From Patescibacteria group bacterium (lineage in GTDB: Bacteria; Patescibacteriota; Kazan-3B-28): DNA of 9,977 nt. The stretch spans positions 1-9,977 of the forward strand of contig JAKLDB010000014.1 in assembly GCA_022703745.1 (NCBI GenBank), read 5' to 3'. Every line of letters begins with the position of its first letter. Position 1 is the stretch's first letter. Of this stretch, positions 1 to 5,250 are shown one piece after another. The position numbers and the translations under genes are program-made. The notes under the pieces are model-generated. The model did not search any database. It saw only the letters and a program-made list of their open reading frames with translations, and was not told the origin of the DNA.

Positions 1-426
1 TTTCAGAGGCTGATTTCCAGATTACATAGGAGGGAAATTTTGGCTGTCGGTGGGGGAGTCTGGCTCCGAGGAGGCCTTAGGGCTTTCTTGATGAGTCTCG
101 ACTTCTTTTGGTTGAAACCAATTTATGCACCAAAACGATTCAAATATTTTTGGGGAGCAAACTTTGCAATTAGAAGAGAGGTTTATGAAAGTATTGGAGG
201 ATTAGAACCGTTTATACAACTAAGCCAGAAACTAGGCCTTTCATTGGCCCCAGAAGACCTATATTTGGCTTTAATGGTATCCGAGGTCGGAAGATTGGAG
301 ATAGAGCCTAGGGCGGTGGTAGTGAGTAGTGCAACTAAAACAAATTGGAAAATTCGTACACGGATTCAGGGGAAAGATAAACAAAAGTTATTCAATTACT
401 TTAAAAGCCTCCCAGATCCGGCTTAG
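1..426 (+). CDS. Glycosyltransferase family 2, C-terminal part (5' truncated by window edge)
   Basis: The frame is open from base 1, so the start lies outside the window; the TTG at 40 is only an internal codon. The visible 141 residues end at TAG 424-426. Residues 51-70 carry the block WGANFAIRR...GGLEP, which resembles the acceptor-side motif of GT-A family-2 glycosyltransferases (GxNxxxRR followed by xxGGF/L). Residues 84-90 (PEDLYLA) match the downstream ED motif, whose acidic residue is usually the catalytic base. Family members move a sugar from a nucleotide-sugar to a lipid or glycan at the cytoplasmic face of the membrane, typically for surface polysaccharide. Donor and acceptor cannot be read from this fragment. 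There is no membrane segment after the catalytic part. It is the only plus-strand protein gene here and is followed by a gene-poor gap, so it probably ends its transcription unit. The family is fairly secure, the specific role unknown. Confidence 0.75.
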   Translation, partial: FQRLISRLHRREILAVGGGVWLRGGLRAFLMSLDFFWLKPIYAPKRFKYFWGANFAIRREVYESIGGLEPFIQLSQKLGLSLAPEDLYLALMVSEVGRLEIEPRAVVVSSATKTNWKIRTRIQGKDKQKLFNYFKSLPDPA

Positions 427-685
427 AGGGCTTCCCCCTGTACTCCTTATATAATGTCGTACAAGATACATTGTGCGACGTTGTCTACTCTAATAAGGTG
501 GTAGTGTTTTTGTGGTTTTGAATTTGTTCTATTTGTTTTGTATATAGATGCTTGTGATTTGTTTCTAGTAATTGTTGTAAAAGTTGTTGAGTTACTAAAT
601 TATTTCTCCAACTCCCCTACTTAGGCCGTAGAGAGCTATTTGACAATTATAGTATTTTTATTTGAAATAATTTACATAAGAAAAA
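427..685. other. AT-rich, gene-poor intergenic stretch
   Basis: No convincing protein gene is visible on either strand. The stretch is T/G-rich on the plus strand. It contains a hairpin at 456-479, a 6-bp inverted repeat (TAGTAA 566-571 / TTACTA 592-597, loop 20 nt), an exact TTGACA at 640-645 whose 17-nt-spaced -10 (TGAAAT, 663-668) is poor, and a minus-strand TATAAT (646-651) without a good -35. A minus-strand frame across about 481-615 stays open for roughly 40 codons but has no ATG, GTG or TTG. The stretch separates the plus-strand glycosyltransferase from the converging minus-strand genes. Confidence 0.5.
456..479. other. 9-bp stem-loop downstream of the glycosyltransferase
   Basis: GTCGTACAA (456-464) pairs with TTGTGCGAC (471-479) around the 6-nt loop GATACA, with one G-T wobble. 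It lies 30 nt after the glycosyltransferase stop. No T-run follows on either strand, so it is a poor intrinsic terminator. It could be an mRNA 3'-end protecting hairpin or an operator-like dyad. A TATAAT (450-455) abuts it on the plus strand without a recognisable -35. Confidence 0.4.
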
Positions 686-721
686 GGGGCTGAGTATGGT
701 ATTGCTACCACGTTCAGCCCC
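678..721 (-). terminator. Intrinsic terminator of the 850-1182 gene
   Basis: GGGGCTGA (686-693) is complementary to TCAGCCCC (714-721). An inner TGGTA/TACCA stem (697-701/706-710) closes a 4-nt loop. Read on the minus strand the loop is GCAA (a GNRA tetraloop), and the hairpin is followed by TTTTTCTT (685-678). This is a classic Rho-independent terminator for minus-strand transcription. It ends the transcript of the 850-1182 gene after a structured 3' tail of about 130 nt. Confidence 0.85.
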
Positions 722-726
722 GATTG

Positions 727-783
727 TGTTTCCCTATCCCCCGCTTGAAGAAGGATCAAACGAGGGGCCCCACAAGGGAAACA
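727..783 (-). other. Structured 3'-UTR hairpin between the 850-1182 gene and its terminator
   Basis: A perfect 9-bp inverted repeat, TGTTTCCCT (727-735) and AGGGAAACA (775-783), encloses an inner imperfect stem (CCCC 738-741 / GGGG 764-767, CG 742-743 / CG 761-762, TTG 745-747 / CAA 757-759) with a 9-nt loop. It lies between the stop codon at 850 and the terminator at 678-721. On the minus transcript it would form a tandem pair with the terminator hairpin. It may stabilise the mRNA or give rise to a 3'-UTR-derived small RNA. No T-run follows it, so it is not itself an intrinsic terminator. Confidence 0.5.
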
Positions 784-849
784 GAGCTACCCTACCTCCG
801 CCAAAAACTTTCTCACCTCTTTGCCTGATCGGGTGTAGAAAGGGGTTGG

Positions 850-1182
850 TTAATCGTCACGGTCAGCACGCCGACCGTATTGCTTCCATATCGGGACGAC
901 CGAAGTGGGTACGACCGCATTGCGGTCGGGTTGTCGCAGAGATTCTTTCAGGAAAACCTCGCAGCTATCGATCACCCCCTGGAGAGAGAACTTGTTCGTA
1001 GCGACAGAGTACTTCGGCAGTACCTGCTCGCCAAACTTGTTTACCTTCACGAAGATGAACCTTTCGTCCAAGACGAACATCTGTAGTTCCTCCTCATCAG
1101 GAAGAGAAAACTTGAAGATTTTCTCCCTGCCGGCGGCGATCTCTCGAGCTTTCGCTACCAGCATTTTCGTGGTTTCTTCCAT
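850..1182 (-). CDS. Orphan protein of 110 residues, function unknown
   Basis: I do not recognise a family. The ATG at 1182 is preferred over the in-frame GTG at 1188, because AAGGGGG (1198-1192) sits 9 nt before the ATG but only 3 nt before the GTG. The protein opens with a charged helix-like segment (METT to about residue 20), then alternates short strands and acidic turns (FKFSLPDEEE, MFVLDERFIFVKV) up to about residue 80. It ends in a basic/acidic tail rich in Arg and Asp (RRADRDD). There is no signal peptide or membrane segment, so it is probably cytosolic and possibly a small alpha+beta protein. It is a single-gene transcription unit: a near-consensus promoter lies 83-111 nt upstream and a strong terminator follows. 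The last 90 bp of the gene contain two hairpins with repeated GACCG. Other frames overlap this one, but only this one fits the promoter, ribosome site, stop and terminator together. Confidence 0.6.
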   Translation of the reverse strand: MEETTKMLVAKAREIAAGREKIFKFSLPDEEELQMFVLDERFIFVKVNKFGEQVLPKYSVATNKFSLQGVIDSCEVFLKESLRQPDRNAVVPTSVVPIWKQYGRRADRDD

Positions 1183-1264
1183 TAACACGGACCCCCTTGG
1201 CGGATTTTTTCATAAATATCGAGGTACAAGGCACTCCAGGCAAAAGCACCTTTAGACAAGATGA

Positions 1265-1293
1265 ATAATAGCTAATTATAAGCTTCCAGTCAA
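1265..1293 (-). promoter_or_regulatory. Sigma70-type promoter for the 850-1182 gene
   Basis: On the minus strand TTGACT (1293-1288), a 17-nt spacer and TATTAT (1270-1265) make a near-consensus promoter. The expected start is near 1258, giving a leader of about 75 nt before the ATG at 1182. The -35 begins 10 nt past the hairpin that ends the upstream gene, so this unit is insulated from it. Confidence 0.75.
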
Positions 1294-1336
1294 GAGAAAT
1301 GGGAAAGGGCGCCGACATTGCTGTCTAGCGCCCTTT
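1293..1336 (-). terminator. Terminator hairpin of the 1353-1724 gene
   Basis: AAAGGGCGC (1304-1312) pairs perfectly with GCGCCCTTT (1328-1336). An inner GACA/TGTC stem (1314-1317/1322-1325) closes a 4-nt loop that reads GCAA on the minus strand. It begins 16 nt after the TAA of the 1353-1724 gene. The following minus-strand bases are pyrimidine-rich (CCCATTTCTCTT) rather than a pure U-run, so termination may be incomplete. Confidence 0.65.
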
Positions 1337-1352
1337 GCTCGGTTGGTTGGGG

Positions 1353-1724
1353 TTATCTTGGAAACGGAAGCTCATCTGTTTCCAAATGGGTTGCCCCTGG
1401 AGGAAGTGGAGATAGGATATCTGATCCAATCGGGAACTTAATGCTGCTTACTGCTCCCGGTTGGATACTGATATCGACGTTTTTCGCTTGGATGCGAACA
1501 ATGTCGGAGATCCGTATCCATCTTTCCTCATTTAACGTTTCATTCAGGGGTATGGTCACGATAAGCTGACTTGGCGCAGCTTCTTCCGTGATTTTCCCGA
1601 TAATCACCCTGTTTCCCGTTAGGGTGATTTTGACCCCCTCTTCGTTGAGGAGACCCACATAATGCCCCAGGAAAAAACAAATAATTCCAAGGGCGTCTTG
1701 ATTCGCAGTGATAATGACACGCAA
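1353..1724 (-). CDS. Orphan beta-rich protein of 123 residues, function unknown
   Basis: The chosen start is TTG at 1724, 8-9 nt after a strong ribosome site (GGGAGGTGG within 1740-1730). The in-frame TTG at 1742 lies upstream of that site and so cannot use it. The protein begins MRVIITANQD. Residues about 25-75 form four likely beta strands (VKITLTG, RVIIGKITEE, QLIVTIPL, RWIRISDIVRIQ), reminiscent of an Sm/SH3-like small barrel. The second half is proline-rich and acidic (LSPLPPGATHLETDELPFP). There is no clear signal peptide, though IICFFLGHYVGLL near residues 13-26 is hydrophobic. It follows mfd on the same strand after 64 nt, but a promoter overlapping the mfd stop and a terminator after the gene suggest a single-gene unit. 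The barrel idea is a by-eye guess; family unrecognised. Confidence 0.6.
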   Translation of the reverse strand: MRVIITANQDALGIICFFLGHYVGLLNEEGVKITLTGNRVIIGKITEEAAPSQLIVTIPLNETLNEERWIRISDIVRIQAKNVDISIQPGAVSSIKFPIGSDILSPLPPGATHLETDELPFPR

Positions 1725-1763
1725 AATAGTTCCACCTCCCAAGACCGTTAAGGTACTGGTTGG

Positions 1764-1792
1764 AGGATAGCACGTGGGGTTGGGGGGGTCAA
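1764..1792 (-). promoter_or_regulatory. Candidate promoter for the 1353-1724 gene, overlapping the mfd stop codon
   Basis: On the minus strand TTGACC (1792-1787), a 17-nt C-rich spacer and TATCCT (1769-1764) fit a sigma70-type promoter. The mfd TGA (1791-1789) lies inside the -35. The predicted start near 1757 gives a leader of about 33 nt that includes the ribosome site at 1740-1730. The spacer carries a CACGTG palindrome and a run of seven C. Confidence 0.5.
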
Positions 1793-4700
1793 CTAGAGCC
1801 GTTGCCGTTGGGATGAATCAGGGAAATCGTTTTGGTGAGGGTGTTCAACCAATCTTCAGAAAGGTCAGTGTGGTTGAATTTGATATCTTTCTCCCCCACT
1901 TGCAAACTAGGAAGTAACTTTATTACCGGCTCTAATGTTCTTGGTTTAGGTGGCTGGGTAAATTGGATGGTAATGGAGTAGAGAGGTGGCAGATTGCTAG
2001 GGTTGAGGTTGCGAGCAGTAATGGAAGTAATAAGTTGGGTGGCAAGCGCTGTTAGTTTTAGTTCGAGTAGTTTTCTTAGATTCGCTACTTCGATAGGCAT
2101 TTTGCCGTAGTTTTCTTCTATTCGTTTGAATTCTTCGGCAAGAGCAGTTTCATTCTCGATAATACCAAGGGTTTGGTAGATCTTTAAGCGTTGGCTTTCT
2201 GCGTCCACATATTTTACTGGCAAGAAGGCACTTACAGGGAGATCAATGGTAACATCTGAAACATCTATTTTCTGACCACTTCTAAGCTCATCTACTGCCT
2301 TGTTGATTAGCTTGGTATAAAGGCTCAAGCCAATGGCGGTAATGTGTCCATGTTGTTGTTTGGACAGAACTCCACCAGCACCACGGATTTGCATGTCCCG
2401 CATGGCGATGTTGTATCCGCTTCCAAGCTCGGTGTTTTCCTGGATGGTCTTTAGGCGTTCTAGAGCGCGTTCTGACATTTTGCCTTTGTTGTACATGAAG
2501 ACAGAGTAGGCTTGGATCTTTCCTCTTCCAATACGACCTCTAAGCTGATGAAGTTGGGATAAGCCAAATCTGCCTGCGTCATCCACGATCAGGGTGTTTA
2601 CATTAGGATTGTCGATACCATTTTCGATGATGGTGGAAGCGATAAGTACATCATATTTATGTGCGTCAAAGTCTTGCATTATTTTTGCTAGCATTCTTTC
2701 CCCCATTTGTCCGTGGGCATGGACGAATTTTACTTCGGGCATAAGTTGTTCTAGACGGTGCTGAACAGTATCTATTGTTTGGACACGATTGTGGACGAAA
2801 TAGACTTGTCCGCTACGTCTCACTTCCCTTTCGATTACTTCTTTTACGGTGTTGCTGCCATATGGGACAACGGTGGTGATAATGGGAAGACGGTTGGTTG
2901 GTGGAGTTTCAATTACGCTAATATCCCTAATACCTGAAAGGGCCAAGTTGAGAGTACGGGGAATAGGGGTGGCAGTAAGAGAAAGCACGTCTACTTCGCT
3001 ACGGAGCATTTTGAGCTTTTCTTTGTGTGCTACGCCAAAGCGCTGTTCTTCGTCGATGATAATAAGGCCCAGGTTCTTGAAACGGATATCTTTAGAAAGA
3101 AGACGGTGGGTGCCGATAACAATATTTATCTCACCTAGTCGTACTTGAGCCACTATTTTGTCTTGTTCGGCTTTGGATTTAAAGCGACTTAGGGCAGCTA
3201 TTTTTACATCAAAAGATTGGAGTCGTTCGATAAAAGTTTTGTAGTGCTGCTCAACAAGAATGGTGGTAGGGGCAAGAACAGCTACTTGGTATCCCGAAGT
3301 AACGGCTTTGAAGGCAGCTCGGATAGCGACTTCTGTTTTGCCAAAACCCACATCTGCAACAAGTAAGCGATCCATTGGTTTGTCTTGTTCCATGTCTGCC
3401 AATATTTCGTTGATCACAGTTTCTTGGTCGGGAGTTTCTTGGTATCCAAATGAATCGGCAAGTGCTTTTTCCCACATTTCATCGGAATCAAAGCTAATAC
3501 CGCTATTTAGTTGGCGTTTGGCATAGAGGTCGAGTAGTTCTTTGGCAAACTTATGAGATTCTTTGCGGATCTTGCTGATTACTCGTTTCCAAGATTGGCT
3601 GGATAAGCGAGTTAGTTGGGGTTCGCGTCCGTCTACCGAGACGTATTTGCTAATTTTATCTATCTGGTCGATAGGGACGTATAGTTTGTCGCCTTTAGCA
3701 TATTCGAGAATTAGATATTCTCTTTCAATACCGTTTAGTTCAATACGTTGAATATCTAGTAGGCGGCCAATACCATGGTCATTGTGTACGATGTAATCTC
3801 CACGCTGTATTTCTGCCATGAATATTCTCTGCTGTTTCTGAGTAGTTTTGGTGTTTACTTGGGTAACGATGGAGAATATTTCTTCATCGGTTAGAAGGAA
3901 AAGTTTGAGACTTGGACTTATTGTTCCAATCCCACAAGAAGATGAAAGTATGGCCGGATTACTGTCGGGAGTAATATCTGCTTCTTTCAGGATTTGTTCT
4001 ATGGATTTGGTTTTGTCGGTAGAGATACCGATTTGCCAGCCCTCTTTTAGATATTTGGCGACATCTCTGGTAAGTCGGTCTATCTGGGAAGCGTAGATGG
4101 GCGGAGTCATGAATTCGAAGTTCAGCTGTTTGATCTCGTCAGAGGCAATAGTCTCTATTTTTACCAGAGGGAGGCGATCTAGCGACTGATTTAGACTTAC
4201 AAGTCCTACATTCTCGCTGGCCATGAAGATCTCATAGAGAGATTGGAGAATGTCTTCGGTGTGATCCATGATGACAACGTAGTCTTGCTTGTGGTCATCT
4301 AGGAATTCAACAAAAGTGGGTGCAAAGTTCTTTATCTTCAAGGCACCAATCTCAATCCCCTGCTCTTGTCTTATTTTTTTGCCGTCAATGGAATCGAAAG
4401 AATAAATTTGTTCAATTCTATTCCCACTAAAAGTAATTCTCCAAGGATTTTCTTGTCCCAGAGCGAAAACATCCACTACCTCTCCCCTATTCGCAGTTTC
4501 TCCTGCCTGAAAGACTTTTGTTTGGCGTTCGAATCCCAATCCTACAACATTGTTTATGAGTTGGTTGGGGGACAATTCTTCGCCAACCGATATCTTCAAG
4601 CTGGTCGCAGGCATGCTTAATGGCTCGATTAAGTTTCGACTAGAAAATATGGTAATTGTTTTCGAATGAGCCATGGTCTTTCCTACTCTCATTCTTTGCT

Positions 4701-5004
4701 GGAAGTTAGTGATGAATTCTTGGCGATTGAGTGAGTCTGAACGAAGAGGAGGATATACTTCTGCCTTTATTCCAAACAGGTCTTCCAGAAGTTTTTGGGT
4801 TTTAAACTCTTCTTGCTCGTTTTTGGTGATGAAAACGATTGGCTTCGATTGTTCTTTTTGGAGAGCGGATAACATCAAAACCCGCCCAAACTGGTTGAGC
4901 CCGGTGAGAGTGATAGATTTGGTGCCGGCGGTAGCCAGAAATTCCTGAAAATGCGCTGTGCGAGCAAATTTATCTAGTAGCAGCCGGTAAAATGTTTCGT
5001 CCAC
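1789..5004 (-). CDS. mfd: Transcription-repair coupling factor Mfd
   Basis: A 1071-residue DNA translocase that releases RNA polymerase stalled at DNA damage and recruits UvrA. Domains in order: a UvrB-like N-terminal region (residues 1 to about 350, with GEVVDVF and the following strand pattern typical of the UvrB homology part); an RNA-polymerase-interacting CarD-like domain from about 396 (RGDYIVHNDHGIGR); a superfamily-2 helicase core with Walker A GFGKT (K556), DEEQ box 651-654, TATPIPRT near 679 and motif VI QLRGRIGR at 820-827; and the C-terminal TRCF domain (from about 930) that masks UvrA binding. It is slightly shorter than the usual 1150 or so residues, but all core motifs are intact. 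The start is GTG at 5004; no clear ribosome site precedes it and there is no Met before about residue 44. The stop is TGA. It probably has its own promoter near 5035-5040, because a hairpin able to terminate lies between pth and this gene. Confidence 0.97.
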   Translation of the reverse strand: MDETFYRLLLDKFARTAHFQEFLATAGTKSITLTGLNQFGRVLMLSALQKEQSKPIVFITKNEQEEFKTQKLLEDLFGIKAEVYPPLRSDSLNRQEFITNFQQRMRVGKTMAHSKTITIFSSRNLIEPLSMPATSLKISVGEELSPNQLINNVVGLGFERQTKVFQAGETANRGEVVDVFALGQENPWRITFSGNRIEQIYSFDSIDGKKIRQEQGIEIGALKIKNFAPTFVEFLDDHKQDYVVIMDHTEDILQSLYEIFMASENVGLVSLNQSLDRLPLVKIETIASDEIKQLNFEFMTPPIYASQIDRLTRDVAKYLKEGWQIGISTDKTKSIEQILKEADITPDSNPAILSSSCGIGTISPSLKLFLLTDEEIFSIVTQVNTKTTQKQQRIFMAEIQRGDYIVHNDHGIGRLLDIQRIELNGIEREYLILEYAKGDKLYVPIDQIDKISKYVSVDGREPQLTRLSSQSWKRVISKIRKESHKFAKELLDLYAKRQLNSGISFDSDEMWEKALADSFGYQETPDQETVINEILADMEQDKPMDRLLVADVGFGKTEVAIRAAFKAVTSGYQVAVLAPTTILVEQHYKTFIERLQSFDVKIAALSRFKSKAEQDKIVAQVRLGEINIVIGTHRLLSKDIRFKNLGLIIIDEEQRFGVAHKEKLKMLRSEVDVLSLTATPIPRTLNLALSGIRDISVIETPPTNRLPIITTVVPYGSNTVKEVIEREVRRSGQVYFVHNRVQTIDTVQHRLEQLMPEVKFVHAHGQMGERMLAKIMQDFDAHKYDVLIASTIIENGIDNPNVNTLIVDDAGRFGLSQLHQLRGRIGRGKIQAYSVFMYNKGKMSERALERLKTIQENTELGSGYNIAMRDMQIRGAGGVLSKQQHGHITAIGLSLYTKLINKAVDELRSGQKIDVSDVTIDLPVSAFLPVKYVDAESQRLKIYQTLGIIENETALAEEFKRIEENYGKMPIEVANLRKLLELKLTALATQLITSITARNLNPSNLPPLYSITIQFTQPPKPRTLEPVIKLLPSLQVGEKDIKFNHTDLSEDWLNTLTKTISLIHPNGNGSS

Positions 5005-5010
5005 TATCTA

Positions 5011-5039
5011 TTGACGAAAATGAATTATTCTGGTATAAT
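5011..5039 (+). promoter_or_regulatory. Near-perfect promoter of the intergenic ncRNA
   Basis: TTGACG (5011-5016), exactly 17 nt, then TATAAT (5034-5039), preceded by TGG (5031-5033) as an extended -10. Transcription should start near 5046. It begins 7 bp upstream of the mfd start codon but points away from mfd, and no sensible protein gene follows it. It is the best promoter match in the window. Confidence 0.85.
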
Positions 5040-5040
5040 A
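5035..5040 (-). promoter_or_regulatory. Possible mfd -10 element overlapping the ncRNA promoter
   Basis: The sequence TATAATA reads as TATTAT on the minus strand at 5040-5035, about 30 nt before the mfd GTG. The matching -35 region (TGCCTA, 5063-5058) is poor, so this is a weak call. If used, mfd and the plus-strand RNA would be driven from face-to-face overlapping promoters and would compete for polymerase. Confidence 0.3.
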
Positions 5041-5045
5041 GAATG

Positions 5046-5241
5046 AAAATTGAGAAATAGGCAGTAGGGCCTTATCCGTAACTCTAGAGGTTGCGGACAA
5101 GGCTCTCCCTGCTTATTCCAATCGGTATTCCACCCTTCGAAATTAAATTTCACATAAGGGTCTTGGTAAAATGCCTCACGGCTGATACCGAAAAAGGTCT
5201 GGGGAGTTACGGCAAAAGGAAGGGTCACTCCTTCTTTTTGC
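5046..5241 (+). ncRNA. Candidate structured non-coding RNA (about 195 nt), class unknown
   Basis: This is a stand-alone plus-strand transcription unit between two minus-strand genes, with a near-consensus promoter and an intrinsic terminator. Predicted helices: (H1) a long hairpin 5061-5112 whose core pairs 5069-5078 with 5094-5103 with one A-C mismatch, closed outside by GCAG/CTGC; (H2) TCGGTAT 5122-5128 with ATACCGA 5185-5191; inside H2, (H3) ACCCTT/AAGGGT (5132-5137/5156-5161) topped by GAAAT/ATTTC (5139-5143/5147-5151), and (H4) GCC/GGC (5173-5175/5180-5182), making a three-way junction; (H5) the terminator. The H1 loop (5079-5084, TAACTC) matches GAGTTA (5204-5209), giving a possible pseudoknot; the match extends to 9 bp as an alternative pairing. 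The H1 loop also holds the palindrome CTCTAGAG (5082-5089). I could not find hallmark sequences of 6S, SRP, RNase P, tmRNA or common riboswitches. The pairing was done by eye; exact ends are inferred. Confidence 0.65.
5212..5241 (+). terminator. Intrinsic terminator of the ncRNA, probably bidirectional
   Basis: GCAAAAGGAAGG (5212-5223) pairs with CCTTCTTTTTGC (5230-5241) over 12 bp (one G-T), loop GTCACT. On the plus strand the GC-containing top is followed by TTTTT; on the minus strand the 3' arm reads CCTTCCTTTT. The pth stop codon (5251) is only 9 nt away on the minus strand. One hairpin can therefore end both the ncRNA and the pth transcript. Confidence 0.75.
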
Positions 5242-5250
5242 TTATTCAAG

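Noticed and set aside
481..615. Minus-strand Gln-rich frame of about 40 codons in the AT-rich gap
   Set aside because: It has no ATG, GTG or TTG start, and its composition simply follows the AT-rich DNA.
640..668. Plus-strand promoter TTGACA with TGAAAT at 17 nt
   Set aside because: The -10 lacks the key A at its second position, and nothing plausible lies downstream on that strand, so it was not listed as a promoter.
696..1255. Plus-strand open frames (696-1001, 880-1086, 905-1255) opposite the orphan gene
   Set aside because: They are antisense to a gene with a matching promoter, ribosome site and terminator. Their products are basic and low-complexity, and one runs through two strong hairpins.
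1097..1318. Alternative minus-strand frame overlapping the start of the 850-1182 gene
   Set aside because: It would begin upstream of the mapped promoter and across the terminator at 1304-1336. An internal ATG in this frame is possible but lacks a good ribosome site.
5131..5151. T-loop-like TTCGAAAT suggesting a tRNA
   Set aside because: No acceptor stem, D-arm, anticodon arm or CCA end can be placed around it; the segment is better explained by the hairpin at 5132-5161.
5180..5193. Hammerhead-like core (CTGAT...CGAAA) in the ncRNA
   Set aside because: The hammerhead core needs CUGANGA; here the last two positions are AC, and the flanking helices do not have the required arrangement.
5025..5249. 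Minus-strand open frame of 74 codons starting (TTG) one base after the pth stop
   Set aside because: It lies wholly within the ncRNA unit on the opposite strand, has no ribosome site, and would have to be read through the terminator hairpin at 5212-5241. The peptide has no recognisable pattern. It remains the main alternative to the ncRNA reading.
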